Shown here piece after piece: positions 53,201 through 63,941 of a stretch of DNA of 64,000 bases (its first letter is position 1; each line of letters opens with the position of its first letter). Origin of the DNA: Prevotellaceae bacterium (lineage in GTDB: Bacteria; Bacteroidota; Bacteroidia; Bacteroidales; Bacteroidaceae); the NCBI GenBank assembly GCA_028723525.1, contig JAQYET010000023.1:62001-126000 (forward strand), written 5' to 3'. The notes under the pieces were generated by a model. It searched no databases. It was not told the origin of the DNA and saw nothing but the letters and a program-made list of their open reading frames with translations. The translations under genes were made by a program, and so were the position numbers.

Positions 53201-54447
53201 ACAAAGGGAGCAGTATATCCGGAATAGAGAAAACGTTGATGAGTCGTGACGAACACGGCAAATTGTTATTCATTCCACCAATACAGACCGGGATGTTCCG
53301 TGAGGAAGCGAAGCGGCATCTCGAATCCATACTTGTGTCGATAAAGGCTAAAAACAAGGTGATGACGAAAAATGTGAACAAGACAAAATCACGGAATGGG
53401 GACAAAAAGAAAGTGCAGCTTACGCCTCGCGGTCAGTTACATAACGAAACTGTTTATGGGAAAATAGAGCAATATCATACCGAAATCAAAAAGGTGGACG
53501 GAAAATTCACAGAGGATGTTGTGATGCGTGTTGCCAACAAACGTATTCGTGAGGCTCTCTACGCACGATTGGCGAAGTTCGACCACGACCCGAAAAAAGC
53601 ATTCACCGGCAAGAACTCTCTTGAGAAAAATCCTGTGTGGATTGATAAAAACTCATTGTATTGCGTTCCCGAAAAAGTGAAACTTGTCACGATGAAACAA
53701 GTCTTTACCATACGAAAAGCCATTGACAGCACGCTGAACATAGACAAGGTTATTGATGTTCGTGTGAGAGAAATATTGCGACAACGGCTTGAGGAGTATG
53801 GTGGTAATGCCGCCAAGGCATTCTCAAACCTTGAAGAAAACCCTATATGGCTTAACAAAGAAAAGGGAATCGCTATAAAGCGTGTGAAGATTTCAGGTAT
53901 AAGTAATGGCGTGGCACTACGCGAAAAACATGACGTGGCAGGAAGATTGATGCTTGATGAGCACGGAAAAACATTAGAGAATGACTATGTAAGCACTTCC
54001 AATAATCATCATATAGCATTCTTTACTGATGCTGAAGGTAACTTGCAGGAGCATATCGTTTCATTTTATGAAGCAACGGCAAGGGCTGTTCTCGGCTATC
54101 CCGTTATAGACCGTTACTATAATAAGGAGTTGGGGTGGAAGTATTCATTCTCGATAAAACAGAACGAATATTTCGTGTTCCCTAACGAGGATGAAGGATT
54201 TTACCCTAACGAAATAGACCTTATTGACGAAGCAAATGCTCCTGTAATATCCCGAAATCTTTATCGTGTGCAGAAATTTTCTACCGGGGATTATGTGTTC
54301 AGGCATCATTTGGAAACTAATGTTGAGTCTGATAATGCTTTGAAAGACGTCGCATGGAAAAGAATAACATCTATAAATAAAATGAAAGGCATTGTAAAGG
54401 TGCGTGTCAATCATATAGGCAAGATTGTGTTCGTCGGAGAATATTAA
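50266..54447 (+). CDS. cas9: CRISPR-associated endonuclease Cas9, type II-C
   Basis: The start at MKRILGLDLGTTSIGWALV gives 1393 residues. RuvC-I Asp is D8. An arginine-rich bridge helix follows (RINLQRYRQRRDN). RuvC-II Glu is E703 (IRIELARNL), HNH histidine is H787 (FDIEHIIPKARLFDD), and RuvC-III is HHAMDA (H952, H953, D956). All nuclease residues are intact, so it should cut both DNA strands under crRNA:tracrRNA guidance. The large size fits Bacteroidetes II-C enzymes. cas1 follows after 12 bp. Base composition is more A/T rich than the flanking housekeeping genes. Confidence 0.97.
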   Translation: MKRILGLDLGTTSIGWALVNEGENKDERSEIIRLGVRVNPLSADEKSNFEKGKPITTNAARTQKHGMRINLQRYRQRRDNLVECMKEHGIIDDDTPLFELGNRTTFQTYRARAKAVIEKISLEEFARVLLMINKKRGYKSNRKAKDTEEGELIDGMDVAKKLHDENLTPGQYLMMLQKSGKNYRPAFYRSDLQDELDRIWNKQREFYPEILTDELKKEINGLNGKQCSAVFYNKKNITTAKNSGKDAYQTKLNWRNDCLLRKIDIEKVAYVICSLCSDINASSQKLAMISDRSKELYFGNKTIGQYLMELLDNNPNASLTNITFYRQDYIDEFNAIWECQAKYHKELTPELKREIADNIIFFQRDLKSSKPLVSYCEFEHAEKEINVDGKTKKITIGSRVCPRSSPLFQTFKIWQVLNNIKVKAVGKKRRTSSKQDFSALLNEHDACFTDRLLEPEEKNMLFEELSIKSKLSKREVLKMLFDSPDDFDINYREIDGNRTMSAIYSACREIISQTGNGEYDFDKMRASDVKSVVTEIFEGLGYSTNFLSFNPLLEGKELEKQTSYRLWHLLYSYAGDKSVTGNDALLNRIGELCGFEREYARILANVSLIDDYGSLSAKAIRNILPYMMDGTEYSTACQYAGYKHSVRSMTKEELEAKEYADHMETIRRNSLRNPVVEKILNQLVHVVNGIIDTYGKPDEIRIELARNLKQSREDREEQDKNIRKATAEQEAIRKILETEFHIRNVTKNDILRYRLYEELKMNGYKTLYSNTYIPREDLFSKKFDIEHIIPKARLFDDSFSNKTLEARDVNIEKSNKTAYDFVAERYDEKWLDDYERRVEELFKQKIISKTKRNKLLMREADIPEDFLSRDLNDSQYIARKAREMLESIVPEVVTTTGAITKRLREDWKLVDVMKELNWSKYEKLERTEIVLDRDGKPIKRIKGWTKRNDHRHHAMDALTIAFTKRAMIQYLNNLNARNNKGSSISGIEKTLMSRDEHGKLLFIPPIQTGMFREEAKRHLESILVSIKAKNKVMTKNVNKTKSRNGDKKKVQLTPRGQLHNETVYGKIEQYHTEIKKVDGKFTEDVVMRVANKRIREALYARLAKFDHDPKKAFTGKNSLEKNPVWIDKNSLYCVPEKVKLVTMKQVFTIRKAIDSTLNIDKVIDVRVREILRQRLEEYGGNAAKAFSNLEENPIWLNKEKGIAIKRVKISGISNGVALREKHDVAGRLMLDEHGKTLENDYVSTSNNHHIAFFTDAEGNLQEHIVSFYEATARAVLGYPVIDRYYNKELGWKYSFSIKQNEYFVFPNEDEGFYPNEIDLIDEANAPVISRNLYRVQKFSTGDYVFRHHLETNVESDNALKDVAWKRITSINKMKGIVKVRVNHIGKIVFVGEY

Positions 54448-54459
54448 AACGATAACGTC

Positions 54460-55727
<1,268 letters not shown>

Positions 55728-55763
55728 AATAGTGCCGGCTATCAACAAATTTTTATCTACAAT

Positions 55764-55807
55764 ACAAAAATAGGAACCCCATGCCATTGAGTGAGGTTCC
55801 TGTTTTC
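55764..55807. terminator. Bidirectional terminator between cas2 and the array
   Basis: The stem AGGAACC (55771-55777) pairs with GGTTCCT (55794-55800). On the plus strand GTTTTCTT follows and can end cas mRNA. On the minus strand ATTTTTGTATTG follows and can end array transcripts that run toward cas2. Confidence 0.75.
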
Positions 55808-55872
55808 TTCGCACTTTTTTATTTCTGTTTTCGGATATAACTACCAGTAAGCCAATTTAATAAACGAAATCT

Positions 55873-57048
55873 GTTGTTTATGCGAGTGCAAAGATACTAA
55901 TTTTTAAGCAAATCACAACGGGTGGTGTGCTCTTTAATATATATAATAGTTGTTTATGCGAGTGCAAAGATACTAATTTTTAAGCAAATCACAACTAGAG
56001 TTGCTGAGACAGTCCTTCAAGGTTGGTTGTTTATGCGAGTGCAAAGATACTAATTTTTAAGCAAATCACAACTAACCGCATAACGTTTCGCAAACAATAA
56101 CGGTTGTTTATGCGAGTGCAAAGATACTAATTTTTAAGCAAATCACAACTTTCTGATATGACAATACTTTTGCCTGTTTGTTGTTTATGCGAGTGCAAAG
56201 ATACTAATTTTTAAGCAAATCACAACCTACTGGCTATAAGTTCACGGGCGAAATTAGTTGTTTATGCGAGTGCAAAGATACTAATTTTTAAGCAAATCAC
56301 AACTTGGTCGGCTGCTACTACTGCGCCCGCCTGGTTGTTTATGCGAGTGCAAAGATACTAATTTTTAAGCAAATCACAACTAACCGCAAGAATACTCCAA
56401 CGGTGTTTGAGTTGTTTATGCGAGTGCAAAGATACTAATTTTTAAGCAAATCACAACGTTTACTTTTGAGGTGCCAACGTTTGAGGGTTGTTTATGCGAG
56501 TGCAAAGATACTAATTTTTAAGCAAATCACAACATGGCACGTCTGCAGTATTTAGTCATTCACGTTGTTTATGCGAGTGCAAAGATACTAATTTTTAAGC
56601 AAATCACAACCAGTCTGGAGCAGGTAACCGAACAAGTAACGTTGTTTATGCGAGTGCAAAGATACTAATTTTTAAGCAAATCACAACAACGCTGCAAGCA
56701 ATATGTTTCTATCTATGGTTGTTTATGCGAGTGCAAAGATACTAATTTTTAAGCAAATCACAACTTCGTCATCTTTTTCTAGATAATAGTCTATGTTGTT
56801 TATGCGAGTGCAAAGATACTAATTTTTAAGCAAATCACAACACGCCAAGAGGGTGAACCATTGTGGGCGGAGTTGTTTATGCGAGTGCAAAGATACTAAT
56901 TTTTAAGCAAATCACAACACAGTCCCGTGTGGTGTATCGCGGCTGCAGGTTGTTTATGCGAGTGCAAAGATACTAATTTTTAAGCAAATCACAACTCTTT
57001 GCCTTTGAATAATATTAAAAATGGGTTGTTTATGCGAGTGCAAAGATA
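55873..57048 (-). CRISPR. Type II-C CRISPR array: 15 full 47-bp repeats, 15 spacers, one 24-bp truncated repeat
   Basis: Repeats start with GTTGTTTATGCGAGTGCAAA and end with AGCAAATCACAAC on the plus strand. All 15 look identical. The spacers are 29 or 30 bp (29 bp for 1, 8 and 15). The last repeat (57025-57048) stops after 24 bp. Anti-repeat matching shows the crRNA strand is minus. On it every repeat holds TTG, 19 bp, TATCTTTG, a full promoter, as known for repeats of Neisseria II-C arrays. I found no spacer copied elsewhere in the window. Confidence 0.98.
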
Positions 57049-57192
57049 GTTTCGGAGTCTGGCAAGCGAAAATCATTGGGACAATAAATGCTATACTGCA
57101 TTTTTCTGGGAACCAATGCGGTATTCCCATATATTATCACTAACTTCGCACGACAGATCAAGTTATTGTAACTGAAAGACAACTCAAAACGT

Positions 57193-57321
57193 ATGGAATT
57201 TCAAAAAATCAATAGGCTAAAAGTTGTGTTAGTTGAGAATGGGAAAACAGGAAAATGGCTGGCGGAACAAGTTGGTAAGAATGAAGCAACCGTTTCACAA
57301 TGGTGTTTCGTTTTTTCGTAA
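57193..57321 (+). pseudogene. Truncated XRE-like helix-turn-helix gene
   Basis: The frame encodes 42 residues, MEFQKINRLKVVLVENGKTG then KWLAEQVGKNEATVSQWC and FVFS before a stop. The first 38 residues match small Cro/XRE regulators of Bacteroidetes, which normally continue for another 25 or more residues after the WC. The 3' part is therefore lost. A weak promoter-like TAACTTCG lies about 45 bp upstream. Confidence 0.6.
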
Positions 57322-57439
57322 TATAAACAACTTTAACGTATTAGCATAAATAACTACATTATTACTAGGGTAAGCAAAATTGTAGCTTTGGAGATTTTCC
57401 CTAAAATGTGGCATTTCTATCAGATTACTGGAAAATACA

Positions 57440-58829
57440 GATTCAGGACTATAGAGTCAACCAGCTCTTAGACATCTCGAAGATAAAGTCGGCAGTGGGC
57501 GATGCCGACTGGAAGAACGGCAACTTCATGGCTTATCTCACCATGATCGTGGAGAGCTACCGCGACTATGCCGGCAGCCGTAACATCGAACTGCATTTCC
57601 TGCCCAAGGGCGAGGTGGTGATGGACTTCGTGCCCGACTATGCTGCCAAGGTGATGAATAACCTGCTCTCCAATGCCTTTAAATTCACGCCCGAATACGG
57701 CAGGGTGAGCGTGGCGGCATGGCGCGAGGGCGAAAGGTTGCACATTGAGGTGGCAGACACTGGCATGGGGATGGACAAAGAGACGATGAAACATGTCTTC
57801 GAGCCGTTCTATCAAGGAGAGAGCGACGTGCAGAACATCGGTACAGGCGTGGGGCTGGCACTCGTCAGGCAGATTATTAAAGCCGTGAATGGTGAGATTA
57901 CGGTGGAAAGCAAGGTGGGTAAAGGCTCAACATTCCATATATTTGTGCCGATACGCAACACCATTAAAAGTTCAGACTTCAATCCTCAAAACTCGATAAT
58001 GCCATTGCTGCCCAAGGAAGACACACCACTTTCCGACAGTGAGGGCGACGACAGCCGATGCCGTCTGCTTGTCATCGAGGACAACCGAGAGATTGCTGCC
58101 TATATCGGCGCACAGTTCACTGACCGCTATGCCGTCAGCTACGCCGCCAACGGCAAGGACGGATTGGAGAAGGCATTGCAACTGGTGCCCGACCTCATCA
58201 TCACCGACCTGATGATGCCCGGCATGGACGGATTGGAGGTGTGCCGGCAAGTGCGCGGCAACGACATCATCAATCATATCCCAATCATCGTGGTCACGGC
58301 GAAGGTCACGGAGGAAGAACGCATACGAGGATTGGAAGCCGGAGCCGATGCCTATCTCGCCAAGCCCTTCAACGCCGACGAGCTGCGCACACGGGTGGAG
58401 AGACTGCTCGACCGTCATCGCCGTCTGCGTGACAAGTTTGGCAACAGTACCGGCACTGACAAGCAGCCGGAGACGCAATACACCGATGTTGAGCGGCGTT
58501 TCCTTGCCAAGGTGTCTGATATCATATACCTACAGCTCAACCGCGGAAAGGAAATTGAGGTATCGCAGATTGCATCGGCTCTGTGTATGAGCGACAGGCA
58601 GTTCTATCGCAAGATCAATGCCATCACCGACAGCACCCCGACGGTCTATATCCAGCGTGTGAAAATCAAGAAAGCCAAGAGCCTTCTTGACAGAGACTCG
58701 CAGATGAGTTTCGGGGAGATAGCCGACAGGTGCGGATTTAACGACTATTCCAATTTTGTGCGGACATTCAAGAATGCCTACGGTGTCACACCTACGGAAT
58801 ACAGACGGAGCAACGCAGGAAAAGTGTAA
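57440..58829 (+). pseudogene. 5'-truncated hybrid two-component system gene (HTCS) remnant
   Basis: What remains is the end of a histidine-kinase dimerisation helix (VNQLLDISKIKS), the HATPase domain (NNLLSNAFKFTPEYGRV, VADTGMGM, GTGVGLALVRQII), a receiver domain (LVIEDNREIAAYIG, ITDLMMPGMDGLEV, VTAKV, AKPF) and a C-terminal AraC helix-turn-helix (FGEIADRCGFNDYSNFVRTF). The phospho-acceptor histidine, membrane and sensor parts are missing. A fragment RTIE in another frame just upstream suggests a small deletion with frameshift. An open frame with a GTG start exists at 57408 but would lack the acceptor histidine. Confidence 0.75.
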
Positions 58830-58885
58830 GTGCCGCGACATATACCCGTCATAACATGGAAATGTGGGGTAGTATCGACAAGAAC

Positions 58886-58924
58886 GAGCGGAGTATGTCT
58901 TGTGGTATGCTCCGCTCATTTTGG
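58886..58924 (+). terminator. Terminator after the HTCS remnant
   Basis: The stem GAGCGGAG (58886-58893) pairs with CTCCGCTC (58910-58917), then ATTTTGGTTT. In the 636-bp gap 58830-59465 I see this hairpin, element copy E, a promoter and the TPP riboswitch. Confidence 0.7.
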
Positions 58925-59046
58925 TTTGCACCAATATTCGGTCACTTCATCCATATCAACGCCCCAAGTACGCAGTTATCTCAAACCTCCTACATACACT
59001 GTTTCTTCGATTTACTTTACCGTGCAATACATTTCTAACGGTATTG

Positions 59047-59130
59047 CAAAATCGGCGAAATTGCAAACCAAATTCGGCGATTTTACTTTTCAAATTCGGC
59101 GAAATTGGTCGGCAAAATCGCCGGTTTTAC
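59047..59130 (+). repeat. Four-box 22-bp-phased intergenic element, copy E
   Basis: The cores TCGGCGA 59052-59058, TCGGCGA 59074-59080, TCGGCGA 59096-59102 and TCGCCGG 59118-59124 are exactly 22 bp apart, with the tail ACTTTCCC. It lies about 120 bp upstream of the thiamine operon promoter. Confidence 0.9.
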
Positions 59131-59251
59131 TTTCCCCTTTGTCACAAAACACATTCCATGTTGATGCAAACGAGCCTCCCATTCTCCGTAAACATCGTAA
59201 ATTCAGTAAAGTTTAATTACTGTTAATCACACATGAATTTTCTATCCTTTT

Positions 59252-59283
59252 TTTGCCTATAAGTAAAATAGTTCATAACTTTG
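59252..59283 (+). promoter_or_regulatory. Promoter of the thiamine operon
   Basis: TTTG 59252-59255 and TAACTTTG 59276-59283 are separated by 20 bp. Transcription should begin near 59288, just before the riboswitch. Confidence 0.7.
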
Positions 59284-59311
59284 CAACCGATAAACTCCGG
59301 AAAGGATCCGG

Positions 59312-59392
59312 AAGAGGGGTGCTGAAACGAAAGAAGTAGGCTGAGATGATACCCGTATGACCTGATGCAGGTAATGCTGCCGTAGGAATTGC
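59312..59392 (+). promoter_or_regulatory. TPP riboswitch (THI box)
   Basis: The conserved segments are in order: GAGGGGTGCTG near 59313, GGCTGAGATGATACCCGTA (59339-59357), GACCTGATGCAGGTAATGCTG near 59359, and CGTAGGAA near 59380. These form the thiamine pyrophosphate aptamer. A possible control hairpin lies downstream: TGCCTCT (59428-59434) can pair with AGAGGCA (59460-59466) over the thiD start codon, pointing to control of translation. Confidence 0.93.
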
Positions 59393-59465
59393 GCTCACAC
59401 GAGTTGCGTTTATCATTGTGCCATAGGTGCCTCTCTGAAATAGTTTTTTTGATTTTGGAAGAGGC

Positions 59466-60278
59466 ATGAATTACATCATTACTTTAACCATTGCCGGTTC
59501 TGACAGTAGTGGAGGAGCCGGAATTCAGGCTGACATAAAGACGTTCTCTGCCTTGGGTTGCTATGCAGCGTCGGCAGTAACGGCAGTGACCGTGCAAAAC
59601 ACCATCGGTGTGGAGCATGTCATGGAAATACCGCCACACATTGTGGGTGGACAGATCAGGGCAGTCATGGATGATCTTCAGCCACGTGCCGCCAAGGTTG
59701 GAATGACCACCGACTCACTGACCATTAAAACCATAGCAACCGAACTGAAATATGCCGACTTCCCCATTATAGTAGATCCTGTAATGGTGGCTACCTCCGG
59801 AGACCGACTCATGCCTGCCGATGCCACAGACACACTTCGCAACGAACTTATACCTCTTGCCTCACTGCTCACTCCCAACATACCCGAGGCGGAAGCATTG
59901 GCAGGGATGACAATAAAGACCGCGAAAGACATTGACGAAGCCGCACATCGCTTGCTTGACCTTGGTTGCAAGGCAGTGCTCATGAAAGGTGGGCACATGG
60001 AGGGGAATGCTAAGACCGACAGGCTTTTCGCGCCGGGTTTTCAGCCAGAGGATTTTAGCGGACGAACCATTTATACCGATAATACTCACGGCACGGGATG
60101 TACACTTTCTGCGGCCATCACGGCATACATGGCACGAGGTCTCCCCATGAGCGAAGCTGTGGGCGCGGCACGCCAATATCTTCAGCATGCCCTTGAAGCA
60201 GGAGCCTCTGTGAACATAGGGCGCGGTCACGGACCGGTCAACCATTTGTATAGTCCCGAAAGAATGATGATATTATGA
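59466..60278 (+). CDS. thiD: Hydroxymethylpyrimidine / HMP-phosphate kinase
   Basis: ThiD phosphorylates HMP to HMP-PP in two steps. This 270-residue ribokinase-fold protein shows TIAGSDSSGGAGIQADIKTF at the start, VDPVMVATSGDRLM, and the anion-hole motif DNTHGTGCTLSAA. It is the first gene after the TPP riboswitch. Its stop overlaps the thiE start (ATGA). Confidence 0.95.
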   Translation: MNYIITLTIAGSDSSGGAGIQADIKTFSALGCYAASAVTAVTVQNTIGVEHVMEIPPHIVGGQIRAVMDDLQPRAAKVGMTTDSLTIKTIATELKYADFPIIVDPVMVATSGDRLMPADATDTLRNELIPLASLLTPNIPEAEALAGMTIKTAKDIDEAAHRLLDLGCKAVLMKGGHMEGNAKTDRLFAPGFQPEDFSGRTIYTDNTHGTGCTLSAAITAYMARGLPMSEAVGAARQYLQHALEAGASVNIGRGHGPVNHLYSPERMMIL

Positions 60279-60922
60279 AGGGAATGTATTTCATAAGCCA
60301 TGCCACTGCCCGTCTGTCTCATCTGCAGGGAATGGAAGCAGCTCTGAAAGGAGGATGCCGATGGATACAGCTACGCATGAAAGATGCCGACGATGAGAGT
60401 TACTGCAGAACGGCAACGGAAGTCAGGATGCTCTGTGACCACTATCGCGCACGCCTCATACTCGACGATAGGGCACACCTTGTGAAAAAAACTCACGCCG
60501 ACGGTGTGCACCTTGGCTCGATGGACATGCCGGTGGCAGAAGCAAGGAGGTTATTTGGAGAAGAACGGTACATAATAGGTGCAACGGCTAACACCACAGA
60601 ACAAGCGATTGCCGCTGCGCAAGCAGGAGCAGACTACCTCGGTTGCGGTCCGTTCAGGTTTACCACCACCAAAGCTAAACTTGCACCCATATTAGGGCTT
60701 GAGGGCTACAGGCGCATCATCACAGGACTGAGAAAAAGGGGCATTGCAATACCGGTATTTGCCATAGGCGGAATAAGGGAAGGCGACATAAGCGAAATAT
60801 TCTCCACCGGTGTTCAAGGTATAGCAGTGAGCGGTGCCGTGACCGGAGCCAAGAACCCTGCAGAAGCAATGCGCATAATGGTGGAGCGATGCGCCGAACA
60901 ATGGGACAAGTTTACCGAATGA
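60275..60922 (+). CDS. thiE: Thiamine-phosphate synthase
   Basis: ThiE joins HMP-PP and the thiazole phosphate to give thiamine phosphate. This 215-residue TIM barrel has CRWIQLRMKD, LILDDRAHL, ADGVHLGSMDMP, IIGATANT, YLGCGPFRFTTTK and FAIGGIREGDI, the full set of ThiE motifs. It is co-transcribed with thiD and thiC. Confidence 0.93.
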   Translation: MKGMYFISHATARLSHLQGMEAALKGGCRWIQLRMKDADDESYCRTATEVRMLCDHYRARLILDDRAHLVKKTHADGVHLGSMDMPVAEARRLFGEERYIIGATANTTEQAIAAAQAGADYLGCGPFRFTTTKAKLAPILGLEGYRRIITGLRKRGIAIPVFAIGGIREGDISEIFSTGVQGIAVSGAVTGAKNPAEAMRIMVERCAEQWDKFTE

Positions 60923-62551
<1,629 letters not shown>

Positions 62552-62562
62552 ATAACAAAAAA

Positions 62563-63333
62563 ATGATTGAAGCACAAGTATCAAGAGGTATCATCAGTAC
62601 CTATTTCGACAAATTGCAACGCAACTTAGAACTCGATGTTGCCATTGTGGGCGGTGGACCGTCGGGTATAGTTGCGGCGTACTATCTTTCCAAAGCAGGA
62701 CTGAAAGTGGCGCAGTTTGACCGCAAACTGTCTCCCGGCGGCGGCATGTGGGGCGGCGCCATGATGTTCAACCAAGTGGTGATACAAGAGGAAGCCATGC
62801 CCATTATCGAGGAATTTAAGATAAACTCCGAGAAATATGAGGACGGGCTCTACACCATAGACTCGGTGGAGAGCACGTCGTCACTGCTCTATCATGCAGT
62901 GCACGCCGGCGCAACAATATTTAATTGCTACTCGGTGGAGGACGTGGTTTATAAGAATGACGCCGTGGGAGGCGTGGTGGTCAACTGGACTCCTGTGCTT
63001 CTGGAGCACATGCACGTGGATCCTCTCAACATCATGGCCAAGTGTGTGATTGACGGAACCGGTCACGACAGCGAGATATGCAAGCTGGTGGCAAGGAAAA
63101 ACGGTGCCCGTCTCAATACCGCAACCGGCGGGGTGGTAGGCGAAAGGTCGATGGATGTGGCTGAAGGTGAGCGTCTCTGTGTGGAGGGTACAAAGGAAAT
63201 CTACCCCGGGCTGTATGTGTGCGGCATGGCATCGTCTGCCGTCAGCGGTACGCCACGCATGGGACCCATTTTCGGCGGTATGTTGCTGTCGGGTAAGAAG
63301 GTTGCCGACATGATTATCGAAAAACTGAAATAA
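62563..63333 (+). CDS. thi4: Thi4-family thiazole synthase (sulfide-dependent type likely)
   Basis: This 256-residue protein has a dinucleotide-binding VGGGPSG (29-35), PGGGMWGGAMMFN (about 58-70), GTGHDSE (165-171) and GTPRMGPIFGGMLLSG near the end, all Thi4 hallmarks. In eukaryotic suicide Thi4, as I recall, the sulfur-donor cysteine directly precedes the Gly-His-Asp; here it is Thr166. That points to the bacterial and archaeal form that takes sulfide and turns over repeatedly. It makes an ADP-linked thiazole from NAD and glycine. It stands in the place of thiSGHF. Confidence 0.88.
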   Translation: MIEAQVSRGIISTYFDKLQRNLELDVAIVGGGPSGIVAAYYLSKAGLKVAQFDRKLSPGGGMWGGAMMFNQVVIQEEAMPIIEEFKINSEKYEDGLYTIDSVESTSSLLYHAVHAGATIFNCYSVEDVVYKNDAVGGVVVNWTPVLLEHMHVDPLNIMAKCVIDGTGHDSEICKLVARKNGARLNTATGGVVGERSMDVAEGERLCVEGTKEIYPGLYVCGMASSAVSGTPRMGPIFGGMLLSGKKVADMIIEKLK

Positions 63334-63337
63334 TAAA

Positions 63338-63877
63338 ATGAGACTCATCGCAATAACAAAGCCCTGCTTCACAGAATGTGAGGCAGGGCGTATCAAATCA
63401 TTATTGGAAAGGGAGGGATATTGGGCTGTACACCTTAGGAAGCCGGAAAACTCACGTGCCGAGTATGCCGCTATACTGAACTCGCTTCCTGAGAAATGCC
63501 TTAGCCGCATAGTTGTGCACGATCACTTTGACCTCATACGTGACTATCCGCTGATGGGCATTCATCTTAATGGTCGGCATCCCGAACCACCCGAATGGTA
63601 TGAAGGACAGATTTCTTGCTCGTGTCACTCGTTGGAGGAGGTGGAGGCGCGGAAGCCCCACATGGACTACGTATTCCTGAGTCCGATATTCGATAGTATA
63701 TCAAAGGAAGGTTATACCTCCGAATTCTGTCATGAGACGTTGGAAAGAGCAGCCGGTGAAGGTATCATCGATGAAAAGGTGATAGCACTCGGCGGAATAA
63801 CTCCCGACAAGATCACATACCTTGAAAGCCTACATTTTGGTGGGGTCGCCATGCTTGGTTACGTTTGGAGACAATGA
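63338..63877 (+). CDS. ThiE/TenI-like protein, probable thiazole tautomerase
   Basis: This 179-residue TIM barrel starts RLIAITKPCFTECEAGRIKS and has MGIHLNGRH, ISCSCHSLEEVE, YVFLSPIFDSISKEGY and VIALGGITPDKI. It is shorter than the ThiE in this operon and lacks the DDR substrate loop. The pattern fits TenI of Bacteroidetes, which aromatises the ThiG product. Next to Thi4, whose product is already aromatic as far as known, that role is open. It starts 4 bp after thi4. Confidence 0.75.
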   Translation: MRLIAITKPCFTECEAGRIKSLLEREGYWAVHLRKPENSRAEYAAILNSLPEKCLSRIVVHDHFDLIRDYPLMGIHLNGRHPEPPEWYEGQISCSCHSLEEVEARKPHMDYVFLSPIFDSISKEGYTSEFCHETLERAAGEGIIDEKVIALGGITPDKITYLESLHFGGVAMLGYVWRQ

Positions 63878-63941
63878 GGGTGAAACAGCAATCTGTTTGG
63901 AATTTCCGCCGGTGCCTTGACCTCTTTCCGTCAACCCGGTC

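Noticed and set aside
56073..56410. Spacers 3 and 7 share the first eight bases TAACCGCA
   Set aside because: The rest of the two spacers differs. A shared 8-mer among 15 spacers is weak evidence for a common target, and no search could be run.
57408..58829. Treating the HTCS remnant as a complete response regulator or kinase
   Set aside because: It lacks the phospho-acceptor histidine and every sensor part, and the 5' edge shows a frame break.
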